Source: Candidatus Mediterraneibacter colneyensis
Lineage (GTDB): Bacteria; Bacillota; Clostridia; Lachnospirales; Lachnospiraceae
Length of the DNA stretch: 17,888 bases
Direction of reading: 5' to 3'
Assembly: GCA_019114745.1 (NCBI GenBank)
Contig: DXEY01000009.1
Coordinates: forward strand, 1-17,888
Shown here: one piece after another, positions 8,452-14,948 of the stretch
Layout of the letters: each line of letters begins with the position of its first letter
How positions within the stretch are numbered: position 1 is the stretch's first letter
Translations under genes and position numbers: made by a program
The notes under the pieces: generated by a model
Seen by the model: the letters and a program-made list of their open reading frames with translations, nothing else
Databases searched by the model: none
What the model was told of the DNA's origin: nothing

Positions 8452-8868
8452 TCAGAGTACATGAAATTCCGGCATTTTTTCTCCGTACAGATAATGCAGG
8501 AGATATCCGCTCAGGAGTATCCCGACCGCACACAGTCCGGAAAAAATAATCGTAAACGGCAGGCAGATCTGCCCCATAAGCTGAAAAGGCTGATCCGTAT
8601 AATCCCATACGTTCCAGCGCATAATTTTATTGACAATAATACCTGTAATAAATTCACATGCCGTTACAAAGATCACGCACCACGCCACCTGTTTCCACAA
8701 AGGCGCCCTCCATTCTGTCCAGATCCCCTGCTGAGCGAAAAACACAAAACAGGTTCCGCCAAGCAGAAACATGGACCAGTGAGAGAATCCCCGGAACAGC
8801 ATTTCAAAACTATAGTACAGCACACCGCCTAATGTGCCCAGAAATAAGTATTCACTCAGTCGTTTCAC
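8452..8868 (-). CDS. Small four-helix membrane protein, CmpB-like (putative ABC-transporter type IV family)
   Basis: The 138-residue protein is strongly hydrophobic, with four likely membrane segments at about 8-25, 31-50, 58-80 and 98-128. The stretch ACEFITGIIVNK (70-81), followed by WDYTDQPFQLMGQICLPF (88-105), resembles the CmpB-like membrane family (Glu-rich helix, W-D-Y, G-[RQ]-I-C-L). These proteins are often annotated as putative ABC-transporter permeases, but no transported substrate is established and no ATPase gene is nearby. The start is GTG at 8866-8868, with GGAGAGG about ten bases upstream. The gene stands alone between pnp and mutS. I see no terminator before the mutS promoter, so read-through into mutS is possible. 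The family call is by eye and moderately sure. Confidence 0.65.
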   Translation of the reverse strand: MKRLSEYLFLGTLGGVLYYSFEMLFRGFSHWSMFLLGGTCFVFFAQQGIWTEWRAPLWKQVAWCVIFVTACEFITGIIVNKIMRWNVWDYTDQPFQLMGQICLPFTIIFSGLCAVGILLSGYLLHYLYGEKMPEFHVL

Positions 8869-8973
8869 GATAAATCAACCTCTCCAAAAACATTCACACA
8901 TAGTCTGAGCGTTTTGGATACAATTTATGAGCAGAATTTTCTGGTTTCTTTCAGCCTTTATCTATACTCAAAG

Positions 8974-9004
8974 ACAGCGCAGCAGTTAAAAACCGCTGCG
9001 CCGT
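8974..9004 (-). terminator. Hairpin after pnp, probable weak terminator or 3' stabiliser
   Basis: The arms at 8974-8987 and 8991-9004 form a 14-pair stem with two G-U pairs and a three-base loop. It starts about 20 bases after the pnp stop. In the direction of pnp transcription the bases after the stem read CTTTGAG, so the U tract is poor. It may terminate partially, or mark the 3' end left by exonuclease trimming. Confidence 0.55.
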
Positions 9005-9023
9005 ATCTCACATATATGCGGGG

Positions 9024-11111
9024 TTATTCAGCTACATCTCTGATACTGAAGCTGAATCTTCCCATCTTGTCTTTTCCGAGACATACCGCTTTTACAATAT
9101 CACCGAGTGCCAGCACATCTTCCACTTTGTTTACGCGCTGTTTCGCGATCTTGGAAATGTGAACCAGTCCCTCTTTGCCCGGTGCGAACTCGAGGAAGGC
9201 ACCGAAGTCTTTGATGCTGACAACTTTTCCTTCAAATACCTGTCCGGCTTCAAAGTCTGTCACGATCGTATGGATCAGTTTTGCCGCCTTATCCATGCCT
9301 TCTTTCTCTGTGCCGCAGATCGATACCGCTCCGTCATCGTCGATGTCGATCTTCACGCCGGTCTGCTCGATGATCGCGTTGATCGTCTTTCCTCTCTGAC
9401 CTACCACGTCGCCGATCTTCTGAGGATCGATCTGCATCTGGATGATCTTCGGAGCGTACGGGCCTACTTCCGGTCTCGGCTCCGCGATCGCCTTGTTCAT
9501 AACTTCATCAATGATATAAGTTCTTGCCTGCTTTGTAGCCGCGATCGCCTTTTCGATGATCGGTCTTGTCAGCCCGTGGATCTTAATATCCATCTGGATC
9601 GCTGTGATTCCCTTATGGGTACCGGCAACCTTAAAGTCCATGTCGCCGAAGAAGTCTTCCAGTCCCTGGATATCTGTCAGCACCAGGTAATCGTCGTCTG
9701 TATCTCCTGTCACCAGACCTGCTGAGATGCCGGCTACCGCTGCTTTGATCGGCACACCTGCCGTCATCAGCGACATACTGGATGCACATACACTCGCCTG
9801 GGATGTTGAGCCGTTTGATTCAAATGTCTCTGACACTGTGCGGATTGCATACGGAAATTCCGCCTCGCTCGGAAGTACCGGGAGCAGCGCCCTCTCTGCA
9901 AGCGCACCGTGGCCGATCTCGCGGCGTCCCGGCCCTCTCGACGGTTTGGTCTCACCTACGGAATAGGACGGGAAATTATAGTGGTGCATATATCTCTTGG
10001 AGGTCTCGTGCTCATCCAGGCCGTCCAGCCTCTGAGCCTCTGACAGAGGAGCCAGAGTCGTCACAGTACAGATCTGCGTCTGCCCTCTTGTAAACATAGC
10101 GGAACCATGTACTCTCGGGATCAGATCAACCTCAGCGGCAAGCGGGCGGATCTCGTCGATCGCACGTCCGTCCGGACGCTTATGGTCTTTCAGGATCATC
10201 TTTCTCACGGTTTTCTTCTGATACTGGTATACAGCTTCGCCGAGGACGTCAAGCCACTCTTCATTTTCGGCAAACGCCTCCTCGAGTCTCGCTGTGATCA
10301 CGCGGATATTTTCTTCTCTTGTCTGCTTGTCATCGGTAAATACCGCCTGCTCCATCTCTTCCGGCGGAACGATCTCGCGGATCGCAGCAAAGAGTTCTTC
10401 CGGAACGGCAAAGCTCTCATACTCATGTTTTGCCTTTCCGCACTCAGCAACGATGGTCTCGAAAAATGCGATCACTTTCTGGTTTACGTCATGCGCGGCA
10501 AAAATCGCTTCGATCATCTTATCTTCCGGCACTTCGTTGGCGCCTGCCTCGATCATGATCACTTTTTCCTTTGTAGAAGCTACCGTGAGCGCCAAGTCAG
10601 ACACTTCTCTCTGCTCCGCAGTCGGATTGAATACAAATCCGCCGTCAACAAGCCCTACCTGAGTTGTGGAGATCGGACCGTCAAACGGAATGTCTGAAAT
10701 ACTCGTGGCAAGAGATGCTCCGAGCATCGCTGTCAGCTCCGGGCTGCAGTCCTGGTCTACAGACATTACAAGGTTCTCAAGCGTCACGTCATTTCTGTAA
10801 TCTTTCGGGAACAGCGGACGCATCGGGCGGTCGATCACACGGTCTGTCAGGATCGCATTCTCAGACGCCTTTCCTTCACGTTTATTGAATCCTCCCGGTA
10901 TCTTTCCTACCGAGTACATCCTCTCGTTGTATTCCACGCTCAGCGGGAAGAAGTCAATTCCCTCCCTCGGTTTCTCTGAAGCTGTTGCTGTACAGAGCAC
11001 CGTAGTGTCTCCATAGTGCATGAGGACTGCGCCGTTCGCCTGCTTTGCAACCCTGTCCACATCTACGCGCAGCGTTCTGCCCGCAAGTTCCATTTCATAC
11101 TTTTTGTACAT
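9024..11111 (-). CDS. pnp: Polyribonucleotide nucleotidyltransferase (PNPase)
   Basis: PNPase degrades RNA from the 3' end using phosphate and can add tails in the reverse reaction. It works as a trimeric ring in the cytoplasm. The 695 residues contain two RNase PH domains (about 1-220 and 310-540) joined by a helical linker, then a KH domain (about 559-620, with IGDVVGQRGKTI) and an S1 domain (about 624-692, FEGKVVSIKDFGAFLEF). The catalytic aspartates are visible as D486 and D492 in LEDFFGDMDFK, at the same numbering as in E. coli. GGFNKREGKASE (73-84) and GRREIGHGALAERAL are further family signatures. The start has AAAGGAG upstream. The gene follows rpsO but has its own promoter and a long structured leader, which suggests independent control. 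Confidence 0.97.
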   Translation of the reverse strand: MYKKYEMELAGRTLRVDVDRVAKQANGAVLMHYGDTTVLCTATASEKPREGIDFFPLSVEYNERMYSVGKIPGGFNKREGKASENAILTDRVIDRPMRPLFPKDYRNDVTLENLVMSVDQDCSPELTAMLGASLATSISDIPFDGPISTTQVGLVDGGFVFNPTAEQREVSDLALTVASTKEKVIMIEAGANEVPEDKMIEAIFAAHDVNQKVIAFFETIVAECGKAKHEYESFAVPEELFAAIREIVPPEEMEQAVFTDDKQTREENIRVITARLEEAFAENEEWLDVLGEAVYQYQKKTVRKMILKDHKRPDGRAIDEIRPLAAEVDLIPRVHGSAMFTRGQTQICTVTTLAPLSEAQRLDGLDEHETSKRYMHHYNFPSYSVGETKPSRGPGRREIGHGALAERALLPVLPSEAEFPYAIRTVSETFESNGSTSQASVCASSMSLMTAGVPIKAAVAGISAGLVTGDTDDDYLVLTDIQGLEDFFGDMDFKVAGTHKGITAIQMDIKIHGLTRPIIEKAIAATKQARTYIIDEVMNKAIAEPRPEVGPYAPKIIQMQIDPQKIGDVVGQRGKTINAIIEQTGVKIDIDDDGAVSICGTEKEGMDKAAKLIHTIVTDFEAGQVFEGKVVSIKDFGAFLEFAPGKEGLVHISKIAKQRVNKVEDVLALGDIVKAVCLGKDKMGRFSFSIRDVAE

Positions 11112-11158
11112 GGTATTCTCCTTTTATCATTCTAGAATTTTCCCGTGGGCAGATGTCA

Positions 11159-11216
11159 CCGAAACTACTGAAAAATGTATTATCCCGCCTGTTAATACGC
11201 TTTTCAGTGGTCTCGG
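11159..11216 (-). promoter_or_regulatory. Long stem-loop in the pnp 5' leader, candidate RNase III/PNPase autoregulatory site
   Basis: Arms of 24 bases each (11159-11182 and 11193-11216) enclose a ten-base loop. In the minus-strand RNA I count 20 Watson-Crick pairs, two G-U pairs and two A-C mismatches, with no bulge. The stem begins about 20 bases after the inferred transcription start and ends about 47 bases before the pnp ATG. No U tract follows, so it is not a terminator. In E. coli a comparable double-stranded pnp leader is cut by RNase III and then trimmed by PNPase to repress itself. The same use here is an inference. Confidence 0.7.
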
Positions 11217-11243
11217 GTACCTGAACTGTCCACAATCTTAAAT

Positions 11244-11272
11244 ATTATAGCATAACATGTCATATTAAGCAA
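11244..11272 (-). promoter_or_regulatory. Promoter of pnp
   Basis: On the minus strand TTGCTT (11267-11272), then 17 bases, then TATAAT (11244-11249) preceded by TGC (extended -10). It begins right after the rpsO terminator. The predicted start near 11237 gives a leader of about 125 bases. Confidence 0.85.
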
Positions 11273-11273
11273 T

Positions 11274-11301
11274 AAAAAACGAGGCAGAATACTCTGCCCC
11301 G
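11274..11301 (-). terminator. Intrinsic terminator of rpsO
   Basis: In rpsO direction CGGGGCAGA and TCTGCCTCG form a nine-pair stem (one G-U) with a GTAT loop, followed directly by TTTTTT (11274-11279). It lies 26 bases after the rpsO stop and separates rpsO from the pnp promoter. Whether some read-through gives an rpsO-pnp transcript cannot be judged from sequence. Confidence 0.9.
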
Positions 11302-11326
11302 CATGTGTCTTTTTCGGAATCCGCGA

Positions 11327-11593
11327 CTATTTTCTCAGTCCAAGTCTCTCGATCAGAGAACGGTATCTTTCGATATCAACCTTCTTCAGATATGCAAGAA
11401 GTCCTCTTCTCTGTCCTACCATCTTAAGAAGTCCTCTTCTTGAGTGGTGATCCTTCGGATTTGCTTTAAAGTGCTCTGTCAGCTCGTTGATCCTTGCTGT
11501 CAGGATAGCCACCTGTACTTCCGGAGATCCTGTGTCTCCCTCGCTTCTTCCATACTCTTTAATGATTGCCTGTTTCTTTTCCTTTGCGATCAT
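11327..11593 (-). CDS. rpsO: 30S ribosomal protein S15
   Basis: S15 is a primary binder of 16S rRNA that organises the central domain of the small subunit. The 88-residue protein has the expected MIAKEKK start, EGDTGSPEVQVAILT, DHHSRRGLLKMVGQRR (the rRNA-binding helix-loop region) and the LIERLGLRK end. The frame is open for seven more codons upstream, including an ATG at 11614. The start at 11591-11593 is preferred because AAGGAGG lies eight bases upstream of it and because 88-89 residues is the usual length. An ATG two codons upstream is too close to the ribosome site. It has its own promoter, a structured leader of about 95 bases and a strong terminator. S15 represses its own translation in several bacteria by binding such leaders. 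Confidence 0.97.
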   Translation of the reverse strand: MIAKEKKQAIIKEYGRSEGDTGSPEVQVAILTARINELTEHFKANPKDHHSRRGLLKMVGQRRGLLAYLKKVDIERYRSLIERLGLRK

Positions 11594-11638
11594 TTTCATT
11601 TCCTCCTTAAACACTTGAAATCTAACGCCTGATATTAA

Positions 11639-11692
11639 GTAATGGTCGGAGTGATCCGATTACCGAACACCGGCTGAGTCTTTGACCTCGGT
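11639..11692 (-). promoter_or_regulatory. Structured rpsO leader, candidate S15-binding autoregulatory RNA
   Basis: In the minus-strand RNA one hairpin is GTAAT-CGGA, loop TCAC, then TCCG, a bulged ACC, and ATTAC (11639-11663). A second element just upstream (11669-11692) can pair ACCG with CGGT and GAG/TC with GACTC, though its first bases lie at or before the inferred transcription start near 11687. Alternatively GGTC (11684-11687) can pair with GACC (11644-11647) to close a multi-helix junction, the kind of shape S15 recognises. The exact fold is uncertain. Confidence 0.5.
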
Positions 11693-11693
11693 T

Positions 11694-11722
11694 AGTATAG
11701 CACACCCTTCTCCGGATGTAAA
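11694..11722 (-). promoter_or_regulatory. Promoter of rpsO
   Basis: On the minus strand TTTACA (11717-11722), 17 bases, then TATACT (11694-11699) with TGC directly before it (extended -10). The -35 box sits two bases after the ribF stop. This lets rpsO be expressed apart from the infB-ribF unit. Confidence 0.82.
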
Positions 11723-11723
11723 G

Positions 11724-12635
11724 CTATTTTTCACCAAATTCTTCCTGATCACGGAAGAAACGTTCTCCATATTCCATATCTTTTCTGACGTGGTCTTTTA
11801 GTTCCTCCAGAGAACCGAATTTCGTCTCCGGGCGCTCAAAGTCACAGAACCGGGCGGTGATCTCCTTCCCGTACGCGTCTCCCTCATATCCGTAGACATA
11901 TACTTCGAGCAGGCGGCGTCTCTCGTCCGTGACCGTCGGTTTGATCCCCGCATTGCCGACTGCGCCGTACCATTTCCCGTCGATCTTCACACGGCAGGCA
12001 TACACGCCGAACCGTGGCAGGATCTTCCACTCCTCCGGCTCTATATTCATCGTCGGAAATCCGAGGGTGCGTCCGAGCTGCTTTCCATGCCGGACAGTTC
12101 CCGTCATCTCATATGGATATCCGAGCAGCTTTTCCGCCAGAGCGACATCTCCCTGTGCCAGGGCATCTTTGATATAGGTACTGCTGATCACAGTTCCCCG
12201 GTAACGCTCTTTTTCGATCACATCTACCGTATAGCCGTATCGGGCAGAATAGTCTCTGAGCATCCGGACATTTCCTCTTTTCCCAAAGCCAAATGTAAAG
12301 TCTGTCCCCACGACAATATGAGAGGCATGGAGCTTCCCGGCAAGGATGCGCTCGATAAACGCTTCTGCCTCCATCTCCCTCAGGCTTTTCGTGAAGGGAT
12401 ATTCGATCAGCCAGTCAACCTGACCTTCCAGGTGCTCCCGCCGTTCCCGGTTCGTCATCAGGGATTCCCTCTGCATATCAAACGCGCACACGACAGTCTC
12501 GCAGTCACCTGAAACATAAGCCCTGATCCTGTCGATCAGTTTCTGATGCCCCCGGTGCAGGCCGTCGAATTTGCCAAGCGTAACCGCAGTATTCTTTTTT
12601 CCATCGTAATTTTCTATTCCCGTAATATATCTCAT
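11724..12635 (-). CDS. ribF: Bifunctional riboflavin kinase / FMN adenylyltransferase
   Basis: RibF phosphorylates riboflavin to FMN and then adenylates FMN to FAD. The 303 residues show the two expected domains. The nucleotidyltransferase domain comes first, with GKFDGLHRGH (21-30, the HxGH motif) and ISSTYIK (150-156). The riboflavin kinase domain starts at about 175, with GRTLGFPTMNI (188-198) and YGAVGNAGIKPT. The start at 12635 fits the family N-terminus. Its ribosome site is unusual: the best match, AAAGGA at 12650-12655, lies 14 bases from the ATG and overlaps the truB stop. Translation may depend on ribosomes finishing truB. The gene lies 18 bases after truB, and this truB-ribF-rpsO order is typical of Firmicutes. 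FAD made here would also serve flavoproteins such as the one at 207-1445. Confidence 0.95.
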   Translation of the reverse strand: MRYITGIENYDGKKNTAVTLGKFDGLHRGHQKLIDRIRAYVSGDCETVVCAFDMQRESLMTNRERREHLEGQVDWLIEYPFTKSLREMEAEAFIERILAGKLHASHIVVGTDFTFGFGKRGNVRMLRDYSARYGYTVDVIEKERYRGTVISSTYIKDALAQGDVALAEKLLGYPYEMTGTVRHGKQLGRTLGFPTMNIEPEEWKILPRFGVYACRVKIDGKWYGAVGNAGIKPTVTDERRRLLEVYVYGYEGDAYGKEITARFCDFERPETKFGSLEELKDHVRKDMEYGERFFRDQEEFGEK

Positions 12636-12653
12636 TTCTGTCTTTTGCGTCCT

Positions 12654-13574
12654 TTACTTCTGCGACACCAGCTCCGGGTCAAGGAACATCTTCTCCAGAC
12701 GGAATTTCCTTCCGTCACAGCGGTATATCCCGATAAAATGACCGTCTCTGTCATATACCCGGCACTCCGCATCCTGCCCGCATCCGGCAGGAAGTTTCTC
12801 TATGTGCTTAAATTCCAGTGGATTTCCATTATAGGCAGGCATTTTACCAGAATCTTTTACCGTGATCCTGTCCATATGGTCAAATACCTGATCAAGGGGG
12901 AGCAGGATCTGTGCGAGGCGGTCCTCCTGCACTGCTTTCTCCACTTCGTCAAGCCGAAGGCTCTCCTCCACAGAAAAGCGCCCCGCCCTGGTACGAAGAA
13001 GAGATTCCATACAGCCTCCCGTTCCGAGTTTCTCACCGATATCATGACACAGCGTCCGGATATAAGTGCCTTTTGAGCAGGAGACTTCCATCTCCACGCG
13101 CGGAAGCTCCATCCTGAGGATCCGGATCTCCCGGATCACCACTTTCCGGCTCCTGCGCTCTACTGTTTTCCCCTCCCGGGCAAGCTCGTAGAGTTTCTTC
13201 CCGCCCACTTTCAGAGCGGAATACATGGGAGGCACCTGGTCGTATTCCCCTACAAATCCCATAATGCCGGACGCAGCCTCATCGTCAGTGAGAGCCCCGG
13301 TGTCTGCCTCTGAGAGTACAGTGCCCGTCACATCCTGGGTGTCCGTTGTCTTTCCGAGGAGCAGGACAGTCCGGTACGCCTTGTCCCTGTCGGTCAGCAT
13401 TCCACACACTTTTGTTGCCCGCCCGAGACAGACAGGGAGCACCCCTTCCGCATCCGGATCAAGGGTGCCCGTATGACCGATCTTCTTCTGCCCTGTGATG
13501 CCCCGCAGGCGGGCGACCACATCATGAGAAGTATATCCTTTTTCTTTATAAATATTCAAAATCCCGTTGATCAT
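12654..13574 (-). CDS. truB: tRNA pseudouridine(55) synthase TruB
   Basis: TruB converts uridine 55 in the T loop of almost all tRNAs to pseudouridine and also helps tRNA folding. The 306-residue protein begins with GILNIYKEKGYTSHDVV and carries GHTGTLDPDAEGVLPV with the catalytic aspartate D39. KAYRTVLLLG, the PPMYSALKVGGKKLYELAR segment and CSKGTYIRTL are the other conserved blocks. A short C-terminal RNA-binding domain follows from about 240. The ATG overlaps the nrnA stop by four bases (ATGA), which suggests coupled translation. AGGA nine bases upstream, inside nrnA, is the likely ribosome site. Confidence 0.97.
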   Translation of the reverse strand: MINGILNIYKEKGYTSHDVVARLRGITGQKKIGHTGTLDPDAEGVLPVCLGRATKVCGMLTDRDKAYRTVLLLGKTTDTQDVTGTVLSEADTGALTDDEAASGIMGFVGEYDQVPPMYSALKVGGKKLYELAREGKTVERRSRKVVIREIRILRMELPRVEMEVSCSKGTYIRTLCHDIGEKLGTGGCMESLLRTRAGRFSVEESLRLDEVEKAVQEDRLAQILLPLDQVFDHMDRITVKDSGKMPAYNGNPLEFKHIEKLPAGCGQDAECRVYDRDGHFIGIYRCDGRKFRLEKMFLDPELVSQK

Positions 13575-14551
13575 GATGATACATCCTGTTCTGCCCCGGG
13601 ATTCATCTGAAGCGCGATCCGGGCAGTGATATTATTGATCACGTCGTGGCTCGATCCTTCCATAACAACCCCTGCCGCGCGCACATGGCCGCCGCCGCCA
13701 TAGTATTTCGCGATCTCGCTGACGTCCACCTTCTCTTTTGACCGCAGGCTCACTTTGAACTTCTGAGGTGCGATCTCATGCAGGAATATCGCCACTTCCA
13801 CCCCTTTTGTCTGGCGGAGCTGGCTGACGATTCCCTCCAGATCCGTGGGCTTCGCCTGGAAAAATTCCATGGAATGCTTGCGGATGACCGAGACGATGCA
13901 CTTCTTATCCATAATGAGCATACTCTCTAAAAGCGCCCGTCCCAGGATCTGGTTCTGTATGTAGGTTTTCTCATAATACGTCTTTTCGATGATCCTGTTC
14001 CCGTCGATCCCTTTGCGCATCAGTTTTGCCGCGATCTCCATCGTCTCGGGAGAAGTGCAGGAATACTGGAATACCCCTGTGTCGTGCGCGATCCCCATGT
14101 ACAATGCCTCAGCTACAGACCGGCTGATCTTCTCCTCATCCAGGAGGTTGAATACCAGCTCAGATGTGGAACTGGCATGGGGCACAATATAATTATAGTC
14201 TGCAAACGCATCATTGCTGATATGGTGGTCAATGCAGAGCGTCTCTTCCGCGTTCTCAAACAGCACGCCCGCAAATCCAAGGCGCGCGATATCCCCGCAG
14301 TCCAGACTGATGAAGAGATCATAGGAGGTCTGCTCCCCGATCCGTGTTTTTACTTCGTCTGTATCTGCAATGATGTCAAAAGCCTCCGGCACCTCTTCCA
14401 GATACAGATCCGTCTGCAGGGACGGATACTGCTCCTTCAGATAGAGGTAGAGGCCCATGCATGAACCCACGCAGTCGCCGTCCGGGCGGACGTGTCCGCC
14501 CATGGCAACTCTGCGCTTTCCTTTCAACATATCCTCTAATACAATCTTCAT
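13571..14551 (-). CDS. nrnA: DHH/DHHA1 phosphoesterase, NrnA-like (oligoribonuclease / pAp phosphatase)
   Basis: NrnA-type enzymes hydrolyse very short RNA fragments (and linear dinucleotides from cyclic messengers), and some dephosphorylate pAp. The protein (326 residues from the preferred start) has GGHVRPDGDCVGS (18-30, metal ligands H20, D24, D26), LDCGD (83-87), the family motif CIDHHISND (D108-H109-H110), AHDTG (D157), and the C-terminal DHHA1 motif GGGGHVRAAG (about 285-294). The frame extends six codons further to an ATG at 14569, but that start overlaps rbfA by 17 bases and has no ribosome site. The ATG at 14549-14551 is one base after the rbfA stop, has GGAG 12 bases upstream, and gives a typical N-terminus. 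It sits in the conserved rbfA-nrnA-truB block. Confidence 0.93.
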   Translation of the reverse strand: MKIVLEDMLKGKRRVAMGGHVRPDGDCVGSCMGLYLYLKEQYPSLQTDLYLEEVPEAFDIIADTDEVKTRIGEQTSYDLFISLDCGDIARLGFAGVLFENAEETLCIDHHISNDAFADYNYIVPHASSTSELVFNLLDEEKISRSVAEALYMGIAHDTGVFQYSCTSPETMEIAAKLMRKGIDGNRIIEKTYYEKTYIQNQILGRALLESMLIMDKKCIVSVIRKHSMEFFQAKPTDLEGIVSQLRQTKGVEVAIFLHEIAPQKFKVSLRSKEKVDVSEIAKYYGGGGHVRAAGVVMEGSSHDVINNITARIALQMNPGAEQDVSS

Positions 14552-14552
14552 A

Positions 14553-14927
14553 TTAATTCTCAGCTCCATTGTGCAGATTCTTAGTTACTTCATCGATTTT
14601 TTTACTGATATTCACTCCATATTCAATGGACTGATCCACGATAAACCTGATCTCCGGAGTGTTCCGCATATTGATCGTGCGGGCGAGCTCCCGGCGGATA
14701 TATCCCTCCGCACTCTGCAGGCCTTTCACCGTATCCTGCTGTGCCTTCTCGTCGCCAAGGACGCTGATATATGCCTTGCATGTCTTCAGATCCGGAGCAA
14801 CTTCTACAGCTACCACAGAAGTCATCGGTGCAACTCTCGGATCCTTGATGCCATTTCTCAGGATATTGCTCAGTTCTCTTTGGACTTCAGCATTGATTCT
14901 TGTGTTTTTGATACTGTTTTTTCTCAT
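14553..14927 (-). CDS. rbfA: Ribosome-binding factor A
   Basis: RbfA is a small KH-like protein that binds the immature 30S subunit near the 16S rRNA 5' helix and assists late assembly, notably in the cold. The 124-residue product has the expected N-terminal helix (INAEVQRELSNIL), KDPRV, the strand CKAYISVLGD, and the stretch RRELARTINMRNTPEIRFIVD. AAAGGAG five bases before the ATG supports the start. It lies 21 bases after infB and touches nrnA. The last codons also hold the GGAG that probably serves nrnA. Confidence 0.96.
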   Translation of the reverse strand: MRKNSIKNTRINAEVQRELSNILRNGIKDPRVAPMTSVVAVEVAPDLKTCKAYISVLGDEKAQQDTVKGLQSAEGYIRRELARTINMRNTPEIRFIVDQSIEYGVNISKKIDEVTKNLHNGAEN

Positions 14928-14948
14928 TGCCGCTCCTTTATCAGAATA

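Noticed and set aside
11159..11216. pnp leader hairpin as a second terminator
   Set aside because: No U run follows the stem in the direction of pnp transcription, and the stem lies downstream of the pnp promoter and upstream of its ribosome site.
11594..11614. Seven extra N-terminal codons for S15
   Set aside because: The ATG at 11614 lies upstream of the AAGGAGG that serves the next ATG, and family length and N-terminus agree with the start at 11593.
14552..14569. Longer NrnA start at 14569
   Set aside because: It overlaps rbfA by 17 bases and has no ribosome site. The start at 14551 gives a family-like N-terminus directly after the rbfA stop.
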